Positions 54,272 to 64,000 of a DNA stretch of 64,000 bases are shown here, in pieces. The translations under genes were made by a program, and so were the position numbers. Every line of letters starts with the position of its first letter. The first letter of the stretch is position 1. The notes below the pieces were generated by a model. The model saw only the letters and a program-made list of their open reading frames with translations. It was not told the DNA's origin and did not search any database. This DNA comes from Heligmosomoides polygyrus polygyrus (lineage: Eukaryota; Nematoda; Chromadorea; Rhabditida; Heligmosomidae), in assembly GCA_947396885.1 (NCBI GenBank), contig OX377206.1, positions 91,199,960 through 91,263,959 of the forward strand. The letters run 5' to 3'.

Positions 54272-54362
54272 CTTCGATGTTCAAAGTGAGCTCCACGTTT
54301 GCCTCTCCTGCCTCGTTCTTAATGTTGCACGTGTACGTTCCAGAATCTTTGGCCTTGTAGTT
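54272..54362 (-). CDS. Ig gene exon I (Ig3, C-terminal part)
   Basis: It encodes [19 protein letters not shown] and [12 protein letters not shown], the last strands of the third Ig domain including the Cys. The acceptor is TTCTTCAG and the donor GTTTGT. It ends in phase 1 and has decayed copies at 45252 and 45936. Confidence 0.92.
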
Positions 54363-57300
54363 CTGAAGAAATGTGGAATAGAACCCAGAACTAGATAAAG
54401 GTCACCTACACATCGACAAAACTCACCTTCAGCTCAAGTTTCGCGGTGAAAGTGTTGTTCGGTCCATCGGGAGTGCTCTTGAACTGAATCCTGGTCGACT
54501 CCTTCATCTTCTTTCCCTTCGGGTTAATCCACATCACCTAGAGTCACAAGTTTGTGACTTCGTACTAGTCGTAAAAAAAAACTGAACCAGTGTATCGTGT
54601 ACGCACCTCGGGGTTACGATCGGCTTGGTATCCAATATCGAACACAATGGCTGGGTCTCCAGAATCCGACGTAACTTGCAGGATTTGTGGCTTCCGTGTG
54701 AATGTGGGCGCTCCTTGGGGTACTAAAGCAGCAAATAATCGTTTTTGCTTCGATGCGAGGTAAAAACGGAGCATACGAACCCTCGAATTTCACAGTGAAG
54801 GTGGCCGTCAGCTTTCCGGAATCGTTCTTAGCTGTGCAGATGAATTGGCCGGCATCCTTCTCTTTGGTGGGCTCCTAAAACGTCAGATGAAGAAAAAACT
54901 GCATTCGCTTCTGAAAGCTGAACGAACCTTGATCTCCAGCGCGGCATAGTAGATCTGGTTGGCTTCCTCTCTGAGCACGATGTTCACTCGATCGGACTGC
55001 GCCACAATTTCATCCCCCTGCAAGAAAAACCGAACGTAACAGGTGTGACCCACGCTCTCCTAGTGCTCATGCTTCTTGTGGCGTAAAAACAAAACCATAG
55101 CTTCGCTTCGGTTCAATCGGCAGATAGGTACGTCATGTGGTGCCGAACTGTTAGAAGTGCAAGCAAAGCAATGGACAGTGCAAAACAGCGATAGCTAACC
55201 TTGTGCCAGACAAATGTGGGTTTCAAGATTGACTTCGCTCGGAATTCCATAACCATCACTTGACCATCATCTCGCGACGATATTTGTGGCTTCTCCACGA
55301 ATGTTGGGGAAGAGAAACCTGTGTGACTTGGCATATAGTAGAACGACTCACAGCATTACTGTTCAGGTGTTTGAAGAAACGAAGAATACACTCACCGGTG
55401 AGTTTTAGGTTGAAATTTGCGTTTCCCTTTCCGTGGGGGTTTACGATGGCACAACGATAACCTCCCGCGTCACTATCGGCGAGATCCTGCAACGAATTGA
55501 GCCCTTTTGGGTAACAAAACCTGAAGGTTTCATGTAGATGCTTTGCTACTAAACATTTTGCCTCTTTTCTTTTTCAGCAATTAGTCCTGCAGGCAAACAT
55601 AAAAACCAAATAATACATGGTCAATGTGAAAACCGACCTCAATTACAGCCCATCTCCAACTTGGGTATAGTCAATACACACACTAGTAAACAGTCATGTC
55701 GCTTACACCATCAATCACTAGCATCTTCGGAAAGTTACACTGATCCTACTAGTTGTAGTCGACTTTATCTACACCATTTTATTGAGAGAAATTGCCAAAC
55801 ACTCAAATTATCATTCCAGAGTGATGTTTTCCCTTAGATTATGGACGGAATAATCGAGAATCTGAACTGAAACTGTGCTCGTGCATCTGAGAAAACTGTT
55901 ATCACAACGATGGGAATAATCGCGAAAAGAGATTCGTAAACGGGAAGGCAAAAATAAGACGAAAAGCTGAGTTGAACTGAAATTTGGAAGCAACAGGATT
56001 GGATGGTTGGACAAAACCCTCTTCCCACCCAATTAAAATAGTTCTAGGGGTTCTTCATTGTGATCCTCGGTTTCCTGATCTCAACTCACATTGATGTACC
56101 GTTCTTAACATTAACAAGTGCACTCACACTTTTGAAACTATTACCGCGATGACATATAATTCATTCTAAGGATTGCTGACAATATCCATCGCTAATCCAA
56201 TAGTGTAGAAATATGTTGATACAGGATGTTTTGCTGCGATCTAAACACTTGTGCCAGGCAGAACTCGAACCCGTACCTTGCTTTTCGGGCAGCGACGCTA
56301 CGCCTTACACTACCGGCGCTGCTTGACCACACGTTTTGAATCGTAACAAAACATCCTGTAACAACATATAACCTCTCTACCAGCCACTCCAATCTTAAAC
56401 AAACGTGCTCAAACATTGTATATAAGTAAATTTATTGTGGAGAACATTACTGCTTAGATACCTATACACTGTACTTGAGGAAGAAGGTGACAATATCCAT
56501 GAAAATCCACTCATAATGGAAAGGATTACAGCCTAGATGCTTAGCCAACGCACTGAGGAAAAAACCGTTTCACGCATACCTTAAAACCCCAAAAATATTT
56601 GATGAGCACATTTTTTGATCAGCTGCTCATGCACTAAAGTGATACTGACACTCAAAAAGTACGATAACATGCCTTACCTTGATCTGGAGAATGGCAGAAT
56701 AGGAGTCATTTCCCTTATTGTCAAGCTTGAAGTTGAAACGAGAATCCGCCTTGACTTCTTTCTGAAAAAGGAACGGATACAAGGTAGGTCTTTGATAGAA
56801 AAATGGTAATAAGAAAGGTAAGCATCTAGCAATCATAGTGGGGCACAAGGCAGTTACTCCCACCCCTATTGAGTTCTGAACCCTCATGATGGATCAACAT
56901 CGATACTCCAAGATTAGCGGTGAGCAAGAATGTTACACACTCCTCCGGTTCTTACACTGTTCCCCTAACGCATACGGAATGCAAAGCCGAGCACATCGAA
57001 ACCCACATCGTAAACACGACGTGCGACAGCATATCCATACACTTCATGTCGGAGAGGACATCATGCTTTACATCGTTCGTTTCAACGTCACAGTGTAACT
57101 CTAGTTGACACTTTCAGAACTCGGGAAAATCGGTGGAGAAAATACTCCTTGAACTTGAAATCTTCCAAACAGAAGCCGTTTTTATATTCATGTGCAAATC
57201 TGTCCCTATCTCACCACTACCCCGAACCTTTTGTCAACTAACTGAAGAGCCATAACAACTTCTACAAGCCACCACCACACCACAATATACCACTTCATAA

Positions 57301-58259
57301 ATCCTAATTACTAAAATCCACCTCCCGCACTAGCTATTCAAAATTTGTTCAAGAAACATTCGGCGGAATTTAATAGTTCCCAAAGATCGCAGTGGCCGCT
57401 GCGCGTCGCGATGCGACGCGACAACTGCTCCCGCGCTAGGCTTGACGGGGAACGTCTGCAGCATCGATGACTTCAGCGGCCAGAAGACAAATCATGTCAA
57501 GCGCGATTAAACTGCTCTACACACTGGTCGGGCAGCCATAGACTATTTCACGGCGAATGACCACGAGGAGAGGCACTAGTACTGAATAAAATTCAAAGGG
57601 GAATGAGTTATCCCTTTACCGATTTTTGATCGTAATTTGTGTACTCCCTGAATGAGGCAGTAATACACGTAATCTCAGACACTCATCCTTCAGACAGACC
57701 TGTTTTCGCCGAAAATTTGCGCAGTATTTTTCTAGTGGAATCTTAAATTCCTAATACAGACAACAATGTGGTACTGCTATAACGTCTGCTCTTCTGATTC
57801 CACATGAATCACTATTGATTCATTCAGACGTACACACTTCGAACGGTCTTGTTCGAATGCCACCTATAGCAACACATTTTCTCGCCTACACCACGACCCA
57901 ATTATAGAAATGCACTTTCTCATCTGCACTGAAAATACAGGAATTCTAGTTACCTAACGGGTGAAAAAACTGTAAGTGGAGATTCATCGATTTTCACAAA
58001 GTGGTTTGTTCCTTTCGCACTACTCCCTTGAGGACTACAAACATTCCTGCAGCCGTGAAGAGGTAGGCACTGACTAGATCTAACGCTGAAGCAAGGAAGC
58101 TGAAGAAGAATAAAAAAGAACTGACATTGTCATAGAACCACTTGATGTCTGGCTGCGGAGATGCATCAAGGAAGCATTCGAGCTCAAGTGAGCCGTCGTC
58201 GTTCTGCCGAGCCACCGGTTGCTGGGGAAAGTGTGGCGCTTTGCCCTCTGGCATCTCCT
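54272..58259 (-). CDS. Ig-repeat (I-set) muscle-type protein, twitchin/titin-like, partial gene
   Basis: Nine exons (A 58259-58126, B 56761-56678, C 55486-55396, D 55318-55200, E 55017-54928, F 54874-54781, G 54722-54607, H 54537-54427, I 54362-54272) join in one open frame of about 309 codons with consistent phases. They encode three consecutive I-set Ig domains of 90-107 residues without a signal peptide. Each shows a strand-A KP or QP, a core Trp (KWFYD, FVWHK, VMWIN) and the D-x-G-x-Y/F-x-C motif (DAGGYRC, DAGQFIC, DSGTYTC); domains 2 and 3 lack the usual strand-B Cys. This is typical of giant sarcomeric proteins such as twitchin (UNC-22), which organise thick filaments. Exon A starts in mid-codon and exon I ends in phase 1, so the gene continues in both directions, but I could not find those exons. 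The exact orthologue is uncertain. Confidence 0.87.
54427..54537 (-). CDS. Ig gene exon H (Ig3, middle)
   Basis: It encodes [19 protein letters not shown] and the following strand to KLELK, with the core Trp of Ig3. The acceptor is ACTCTAG and the donor GTGAGT. Length is 111 nt, phase 0 to 0. Confidence 0.9.
54607..54722 (-). CDS. Ig gene exon G (Ig3, N-terminal part)
   Basis: It begins in phase 1 with [19 protein letters not shown] and ends ADRNPE at donor GTGCGT. The strand-B position that often carries a Cys reads VFDI instead. Confidence 0.9.
54781..54874 (-). CDS. Ig gene exon F (Ig2, C-terminal part)
   Basis: It encodes [20 protein letters not shown] and [11 protein letters not shown]. 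The acceptor is GTTTTAG and the donor GTTCGT. The duplicate at 46096 has Ser at the Cys position. Confidence 0.92.
54928..55017 (-). CDS. Ig gene exon E (Ig2, middle)
   Basis: It encodes [20 protein letters not shown] followed by [10 protein letters not shown]. The acceptor is CTTGCAG and the donor GTTCGT. Exactly 30 codons, phase 0 to 0. Confidence 0.92.
55200..55318 (-). CDS. Ig gene exon D (Ig2, N-terminal part)
   Basis: It encodes [19 protein letters not shown], then [10 protein letters not shown] and PTFVWHK. The acceptor is ACACAG and the donor GTTAGC. The first two bases complete a Gly codon with exon C. Confidence 0.9.
55396..55486 (-). CDS. Ig gene exon C (Ig1, C-terminal part)
   Basis: It encodes [19 protein letters not shown] and [11 protein letters not shown]. 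The acceptor is TTGCAG and the donor GTGAGT. It ends in phase 1, like exons F and I. Confidence 0.92.
55487..56199. other. Intron between Ig exons B and C, left part
   Basis: Intronic sequence without a recognised repeat or exon. Confidence 0.5.
56200..56336 (-). mobile_element. SINE-B copy inside the Ig gene intron
   Basis: On the minus strand the head GCGCCGGTAGTGTAAGGCGT leads to the B box GGGTTCGAGTTCTG, then a tail with AACATCCTGTATCAACATAT. Confidence 0.7.
56337..56420 (+). mobile_element. SINE-B tail fragment, inverted to its neighbour
   Basis: AACAAAACATCCTGTAACAA and ACCTCTCTACCAGCCACTCC are the SINE-B 3' region in plus orientation. It abuts the minus-strand copy, so the two form an inverted pair lacking the second head. 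Confidence 0.65.
56678..56761 (-). CDS. Ig gene exon B (Ig1, middle)
   Basis: It encodes [19 protein letters not shown] and SYSAILQIK. The acceptor is CTTTTTCAG and the donor GTAAGG. Length is 84 nt, phase 0 to 0, equivalent to exons E and H. Confidence 0.9.
56762..58125. other. Intron between Ig exons A and B
   Basis: About 1.36 kb of intronic sequence. A GC-rich patch with CGCGTCGCGATGCGACGCGA lies near 57397-57420. No further exon is supported. Confidence 0.5.
58126..58259 (-). CDS. Ig gene exon A (Ig1, N-terminal part)
   Basis: The acceptor AGTTTCAG is followed by [20 protein letters not shown], then [20 protein letters not shown] and FYDN. The strand-B Cys and core Trp are present. The donor reads GTCAGT, an acceptable variant, and joins in frame to exon B. 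It starts in mid-codon, so an upstream exon exists. Confidence 0.88.
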
Positions 58260-59222
58260 CTGAAACTAACCAGACATTTTTTCGCTCGAAACAGGTTTGG
58301 CGGTCACGTAAAACATTTTTGGTATAGCGAAATGAATATTGAAGAAAAAAACGCCGAAAAAATCTAGAGTCTCGAAGAGAGTTGACGCTGAAACGTTTTA
58401 AACAATTTAGAGACCTCCTAATTTATGGGAAAAGTGTCGAGGAGATTTTACGCTAAAGAGGTTTAAAATGACGTAACAGAGTCATGAAAACAAGCCATGG
58501 TGTAAAGAATCGAAGAAATACTACGGTAGTTCGCTGAATCATCTCTTTCGTCGAAGATTCGTAGTCAAGTAACACTCTGTGAAAGCAAGTGAGGATCCAC
58601 GTAGATGTGGCGGAACGTCGACGAGGTTTAAAGACATGAAATGTATGAGACTGAGAGGGCGGAGGGGGAGTAGCCCTCCACACCGCCCTCAGGAACCTAT
58701 GTGTAATGGCCGCCACCACAGCGCAGCAGCAGTATCAGCAGCAACAAAATACTCCCAACTTCACGCGAGCCCGCCACATACTACATCGTTTACTAGTCAG
58801 AAGACGACGTTCGATCATCATTATCATCACATCACCACCACGAGGGCACTACGTCATCTAGCGAAGAATCAGAACTTGAAAGAGCGGAGTTGCGCTTTCA
58901 ATGCGGACGACGCACACGCGGCACAGCGCTGCAAGTCGAGTGTTGACATTTATTGTTTGAATACCGCAACAACTTGAAGACCTCCTCTAATTCTGCCGTA
59001 ATCTATTTATCCGACCGCCGAAAATCATGCGCAGAAATTTCTATGAAAAAATGGGGCTGAAAATCCCGACTAACCCACAAGGCATGTGCAGTCCAACGCG
59101 CCTTAGGCTTACCCTACTGGTGTTTATGAGCAAGTGGATGTACCGAAGACGTCAGAAACTGCCTGTATAGCATCCTAGGCTATACCACAAAGCTAGAAGC
59201 AGTGCTGGATTTAGCAGGAACA
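58260..59222. other. Spacer upstream of the Ig exons
   Basis: Expected to hold or precede the 5' part of the Ig gene. I see no exon with an Ig motif. Open frames at 58453-58977 lack motifs. Confidence 0.35.
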
Positions 59223-59567
59223 GCTATAGGTAGAAAGCCGCGAAAGCTTCATGAAGACCAGTAGTATAGGCTACAAGCAGAGGAGCAGATATAGGGCCAT
59301 GCGGCCAATATTCCATGCGAGGAATGTGGACAGATAAATTAGAAGCACTGGTTGTGGGACGTTGATCCAGCACTAGTGAGGTCTTTGAAGGGAGGGATCG
59401 GCGGCGGCGAGTCGTCGGATAGCCGCCGCTGTTCGGCGGAACGTTACAACGGACTCGCCCACGCCTCATTGCAAATTATAGAAACACAAGCGTCTTCAGC
59501 AACTGGTGTGCACATTTGACGAAAAGAAATCAAGCGCTGAACGCTGGCGTGCCATGCAATCCCTTAC

Positions 59568-59722
59568 AACATAGCACACACAGCCTTTCGGATGAGCCTA
59601 AGCCTGAACCTGAGCCGCTGGTGCTGGTGCAGCGATCTGGCTCCAGCAAACTCGCGGAAATGACGTGGTGTGCGACGACGATCGAATAGCAAACAATGGC
59701 AAAAATCCGAAGTGAAGCGGCC
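59568..59722 (-). CDS. Candidate first exon of a small secreted protein
   Basis: The minus-strand frame MAASLRIFAIVCYSIVVAHH followed by VISAS looks like a signal peptide, then LLEPDRCTSTSGSGSGLGSS and a Cys-containing end. A GTAAGG donor follows at 59567. The continuing exon was not identified. It could also be an unspliced chance frame of 73 codons ending at 59530. Confidence 0.3.
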
Positions 59723-59766
59723 ATCAGCGGCGAATTCGTGGAACTAGACATTCGCCGTAGGTCTAC

Positions 59767-60426
59767 CTCCTGTCGTCAAAAGGTAGGCTTTACAAAAGTG
59801 CAACAGAAGGCACTCAAGCGCTGACACTTCTTTCAAACTTCGCGTTGCACGACGACGACAGCGTCACAGCTCAAGAGTAAACAACCCGATCGAACTCCGA
59901 TGTTTGAAGTTCAGAAGCGGTTGATGCTACGTAATTGTCACTTTACAATGCCTACGCCCTCCTACACTTACGCCAACTGCTGTCACGGATGTGTCGGCCC
60001 ACCGCGTATGAAACACTGATACGATGAAATCCTCGATCTCAGGATCTCCCGAGCTTCTCCAAGCAAGTCAACAATGATCGCAGCACGGAAACAAGCCACC
60101 CTCCGACAGCCCTCTCAGTCTCGATGAAACATTGGACCTAGCAGTCTTGATTGAAGGATGTTTACGAATGAAACATAGCGCAAACCTCAACTGATCTCGC
60201 ATAGCACAGACCTCAATTATTCGGGACCTCCCGAGCCTGAGCGCCACTTTTTAAATTTTAGGTTTTTGTAGGAAAGATCTCTTTTTTTTGTGTCGAACTC
60301 CGCGGGAACTATCCATTTCGATATTTTGGATGTTACAGATTTGCCAACACGCTGAGAGTCTCATGTAAACTGTCATGCATTCATCCTAACATCTTCAGCA
60401 TATTCAGCATCGATGTCAAGAAACTA
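59767..60426. other. Unassigned spacer
   Basis: No supported gene or repeat. Confidence 0.3.
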
Positions 60427-61157
60427 CAGGGTGCGTAAAAAGTATTGACGCACTAAATGACGGTTGTGGAAATAGTATTGCGCAGTAAGTTTTAAAATAT
60501 TCATTTCAGAAATATGGAAAATGATCTTGCAAACACGATAGAATAACTCGTAATCGACATTGGCTCCTTTACTGTAAATACAGGAACGAAAACGACGGAA
60601 AAATTCATGAGCACGCGCCGCAAGCACTTGCTTGCATTTCGTTCCGTGCTTTGAACAGGGTAGCCTTCTGCGACTGGTCACTTCTGTTGAAAGTAGCCCA
60701 GACCCCATTCTTCAAAATCGCCTAAAAAGGGTAATCCGGCGGATTCTTGTTTAAGCTGTGCTCGTCTGAGAAGCTGTTCACACCTGCGCGCGTTATCTGT
60801 TTGCCGTTATGGGACAGAGGTTGGCAGTTTTTGATTTGAACGTTAACGTGCGTGAACATCTTGTAATCATCATCTGTTATGACAGAGCCGTGGCTGACGT
60901 TTGGGTTGCTGACTTCTTTCCTCACCAACCGTTTCGAACAGCGCCTAATTCTCTTGTTAAGGAACTACTAAGCTCTTTGGGAAACAGACAAAAAAGGGCC
61001 ACCGTAACGATGACGATCATGTTTCTTCAGTTTTTTCCTGAGTGTTTTTTGAGCACAATACAGACAACAAAAATAACACACAAAAACCTAGAGGGGTACA
61101 AAGAGAAGCTGGAGCTGAATCAAAAAGTAGGTGCGTCAATACTTTTTACGCACCCTG
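60427..61157. mobile_element. Tc1/mariner-like element with 28-bp perfect ends
   Basis: CAGGGTGCGTAAAAAGTATT plus GACGCAC begins the element and its exact inverse ends it. TA dinucleotides flank it at 60425-60426 and 61158-61159. The 731-bp interior has eroded minus-strand frames (for example 60928-60722, with SFSDEHS that may derive from a DDE motif), but no clear transposase. Confidence 0.8.
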
Positions 61158-61159
61158 TA

Positions 61160-61739
61160 CATTATACATCTTTGTTAGTCTAACAATGAACTCACATTTG
61201 TGAAAGGTGCAACCAGGAAAATATGTTCAGGATTACATACCCTCAGGGATGGCGTTTTTAGGATTGTACGCCTTAATTCTCACCTAACTTAAGCAAATTA
61301 TATTGAAAAGTAATCGACCTTGGACGGTGTCTTCTCATATAAAACATTCTCAATTTATTCAGTTATTTAATTTTTATTTATCATTTATTTACGTTTATTC
61401 AATTTTTTATTGTACGTGTTTTGCGCTCTACAAAAAAAAAAGAAAAAAACGAGCACAATGAAGGAAGAACAAGGACAAGAACACAACATTTAACGGGCTT
61501 GAGTGTTTATTTTCATTTTTATTTAGTAGAGCTTGGTATGAGAGGTTGTTCTCAATTTCCATGTTGCCGTTGCTCCTCCAAATTAGTATAAATCCGAAAG
61601 ATACTGCATATGTGGAGCTCATATAATCATGATAAAAGAATTCATAATGGCTTACATTCTCACATTTACAAGCAGCCATTCTGGGAGTTGTAAGGTCTAC
61701 TAGTTCCTACCACTCGCTTTCTCCCGTCCACTAAATCCA
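61160..61739. other. AT-rich spacer
   Basis: No supported gene. The minus-strand frame at 61428-61679 has no family signature. Confidence 0.3.
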
Positions 61740-62046
61740 ATCGTTTAAGCAAAGAGGCCATGAAACCCAAACAAAACAGGGTTTGCTGTTCTTCCAAATA
61801 AAAAGAAATCTGTTCAAGAACATCCGCTACTACAACACAGAGCAAGTTGGACACCCTTTTCGGGTCATAGAAGCGAAGGAAAACTTGATATGTCCAACTT
61901 GCTCTGTGTTGTAGTAGCGCATGTTCTTGAACAGATTTCTTTTTATTTGGAAGAACAGCAAACCCTGTTTTGTTTGGGTTTCATGGCCTCCTTGCTTAAA
62001 CGATCAACCTTTTCGGGTCATAGAAGCGAAGGAAAACTTGATACGT
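61740..62046. repeat. Recent inverted duplication with interleaved direct repeat
   Basis: The left arm (61740-61852) and right arm (61893-62005) are inverted copies of 113 bp with about two mismatches. The unit CCTTTTCGGGTCATAGAAGC plus GAAGGAAAACTTGATA occurs after each arm (61854-61892 and 62008-62046). The structure folds into a long hairpin. Confidence 0.9.
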
Positions 62047-62056
62047 GTCGCGAATG

Positions 62057-62228
62057 TGCACAACACTGAGGGATGGGAACGCGCCATCCAATCATAACCA
62101 AGTACCCTGTTTACCTGGTAAGGGTACCGGTGGTACCCACACCAGGTAAACAGGGTACTGGCCGTGCACGTACTCTCTGAATGCGACGCCGTTCGATACG
62201 ACCTGATTGGCTGGCGTGTTCCCACTTA
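62057..62228. mobile_element. Fold-back MITE, GGTGGGAACGCG family, with nested hairpin
   Basis: ATGGGAACGCGCCATCCAAT at the left and TTGGCTGGCGTGTTCCCAC at the right are inverted and match 23749-23957. The centre 62101-62159 is a 59-bp near-perfect palindrome (AGTACCCTGTTTACCTGGT and its inverse), probably a second element. Confidence 0.65.
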
Positions 62229-62785
62229 TTCATGTTGTCCAATTTCTCGACATATCCCGAAGACTCATTTCTTTTAAAAATTGTAACCATTAACTCTGCT
62301 TTTCATTATTCGCTTACAACAGGCAGGACAGAAATGCCTGGGCTTCTTGTGTTGAGAGTTAAAGCTAGTTCACCCACAACATCCTTCGTTACAACCAGGT
62401 GACAAAGGATGGTAAAGCTTTCTTCCAGTACCGGTCCGTAAAAGGCAAATGACAAACCTATTTCAAAACACTGTCGTTGCAGAATGCAACAAAACCCAAG
62501 CTGTTGCAGTTTTACAAACTACCTGTTTCACAGGCAATTTGTCCAAAATAAACAGAATGATTAAAGGAATTACAAAGATGAGAAAAATCTAAGAACAGGA
62601 CGCCCAATGCTCACATTTTATCCTCGGAAATCCTTGGGAGGTATCCAAAAGCTGCGCATAATATCCATACCGATGTGGCTCGACGATCGAATGTAACAGA
62701 CGAAGCAACGCTAGCAGTAAGGCAAAAATCGTGACCTAGTTTGGAGGGGGGGGGGGAGGAGTTCTGCGCCCACAACAGCAGTAAA
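62229..62785. other. Unassigned spacer
   Basis: No supported gene. A G-run lies near 62746-62755. Confidence 0.3.
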
Positions 62786-62884
62786 GGGTCTGTTCATACT
62801 TAGCGACGGAGGCGACAGGGCAACGCATACGTATCGGTTGGTGCCGATCTGTCGCCTGGGGAAAACCGACGCTAAGAACAGGCC
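62786..62884. mobile_element. Short fold-back element (CTGTTC..TTAGCG ends)
   Basis: GTCTGTTCATACTTAGCGAC with AGGCGACAG is inverted at the right as CTGTCGCCT and CGACGCTAAGAACAGGCC. Confidence 0.5.
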
Positions 62885-63392
62885 TAAACTGTCGCAAACT
62901 CTACGATAAGTAGGGAGGAAAAACGTATAGATAGGTCCCCTGCCTTGAAAAGCAAGCGAGTCCTGTTCGATAAATGACACAAAAAAAACAAATAAGATTG
63001 AACAAAAAGACGTCAATTCACTTGAGTCCACGCAAACCTCAGAGCAGCCGAATTGTCAGGGAACTCGCTGAAACCCTTCTATCCTATCGTGTAGTGTGTA
63101 GTATTGGCTATTTGCACCTATACCAATCTTGCAGTCTGGAAAAGTGGATGATTTCGAACAAGAATAAAGGAACATGTCGAAATCGAGACTGCGATGTCAT
63201 CAATACATCGTGCCACAAGATACATAGAACAGAGTAAGAAGTAGTAGAGTAAGACAGAGAAGGCATGATGAGGAGGATTGCTCAATTCAGAAGAAAACCT
63301 AGAGTCCGGAATATTCTGGAAGACATCTTCGAAACCAAAGGCGCGGGCACACTCGGCAGCAGCGGCAGCGGCGGCGGCCAATGATTAAGCGT
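62885..63392. other. Unassigned spacer
   Basis: No supported gene. A GCGGCAGCGGCGGC triplet-like stretch lies at 63357-63378. Confidence 0.3.
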
Positions 63393-63756
63393 AGGGCCTA
63401 TGTCATACCATCGCTCTTCGCTAGCGAAGGCGATGGACAACTAACATAATTGGGGAAGGGACGGTATCAGACGTTGTGGAGTGGCAGACGCCTGTAGCAG
63501 TTGTCCGACCCACCGCTAGCGAAGCCTCGCTGGCGGGGTGTCATACTTTCGAGCGATACGGCATCGCTACCGATGCGACCGCGTCGCTGAGCTGAGCAGA
63601 GCGTCGGGCAGCATCGGTAGCGATGCTACGACGCAGCTGCACACAACGCTATTAACTGCGCGCCTATTCGCTAGCTTCACGCTAGCGAAGAGACTTCGCT
63701 CATCGCTCTGTTCGTCGCCTTCGCTCGGGGTGAGCGAAGGTATGACATAGGCCTAG
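63393..63756. mobile_element. Fold-back MITE, AGGCCTATGTCATACC family, long copy
   Basis: The ends GGCCTATGTCATACCATCGC and the inverse (GGTATGACATAGGCC) match 45381-45518. The interior is built of CGCTAGCGAAG-type small palindromes. The right end includes CTCGGGGTGAGCGA, shared with the short copy. Confidence 0.78.
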
Positions 63757-64000
63757 GGGCATCGATTCCCGCCAAATCGATCCCCCTATGCGCGCGCGGT
63801 TGCGAGCGCGGCGGGGAAGATTCCAGAGCTCACGGCCGCGATGAAGGAGTCTCCGAGCGTGATGACGAATTACGAAAGCTATAGGGACCGAGGCCGACCA
63901 CATCATGCAAAGGACGACTGCATTGGCACGCTTAGGAGGTTACATTGAAGCATTTGCCAGCAGTTATAGGGGGAAAAGAATTTTTAAGGAGGCGTGAAGT
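63757..64000. other. Window end, unassigned
   Basis: A GC-rich beginning (GCGCGCGCGG near 63791) and otherwise no supported feature. Confidence 0.3.

Larger units (their letters stand above)
46383..55035. repeat. Right unit of the tandem segmental duplication
   Basis: It begins ATATTGGGCAGAGAAACAAA (compare 38513) and ends just upstream of Ig exon E at about 55035. It contains private insertions: a MITE at 47770-48148, repeats at 48.2-49.05 kb, a LINE at 49.58-51.89 kb and SINE fragments. Confidence 0.78.

Overview
This window is eukaryotic and looks like nematode DNA, most likely a clade V strongylid such as a hookworm (inference). The reasons are short exons with TTTCAG-type 3' splice sites, a neuronal calcium sensor (NCS) gene and an intracellular immunoglobulin-repeat muscle-protein gene whose residues resemble nematode proteins, and a very dense load of Tc1/mariner elements, CR1- and RTE-like LINEs, tRNA-derived SINEs and fold-back MITEs. 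Coding exons fill only about 1.6 kb of the 64 kb.

Layout. 0-4.5 kb holds an RTE fragment, MITEs, a SINE and a 311-bp tandem array. 4.5-11.06 kb is a five-exon NCS gene on the minus strand (211 residues, three usable EF-hands). Its large introns hold SINEs, a MITE, an RTE endonuclease fragment and, in intron 2 on the same strand, a frameshifted cytochrome c oxidase subunit 6C-like sequence. 11-38.5 kb is almost entirely mobile DNA: two fold-back Tc1/mariner palindromes (12.82-14.33 and 34.78-36.00 kb), two near-identical mariner copies (21.09-22.36 and 27.54-28.81 kb), many SINEs, a LINE nested in a SINE, and ATCGAT-rich tandem repeats.

38.5-55.0 kb is best read as two adjoining, diverged copies of one segment (about 38.5-46.36 and 46.38-55.0 kb). 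The right-hand copy ends in intact Ig exons. The left-hand copy has decayed exons, a CR1-like LINE, a fold-back MITE, a long TG repeat and minisatellites. The LINE and the MITE are absent at the matching sites of the right-hand copy, so empty sites can be read directly. 54.27-58.26 kb carries nine minus-strand exons that encode three I-set Ig domains in a repeating three-exon, phase-1-to-phase-1 module, as in twitchin/titin-type proteins. The two ends of that gene were not found. 58.3-64 kb contains a candidate secreted-protein exon, a Tc1/mariner-like element, a very recent inverted duplication and further fold-back elements.

The two host genes show no functional link beyond both being plausible neuromuscular genes. 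The most unusual content is structural: the number and nesting of palindromic elements, and the tandem duplication with readable insertion history. All family names come from reading motifs, not from database searches.
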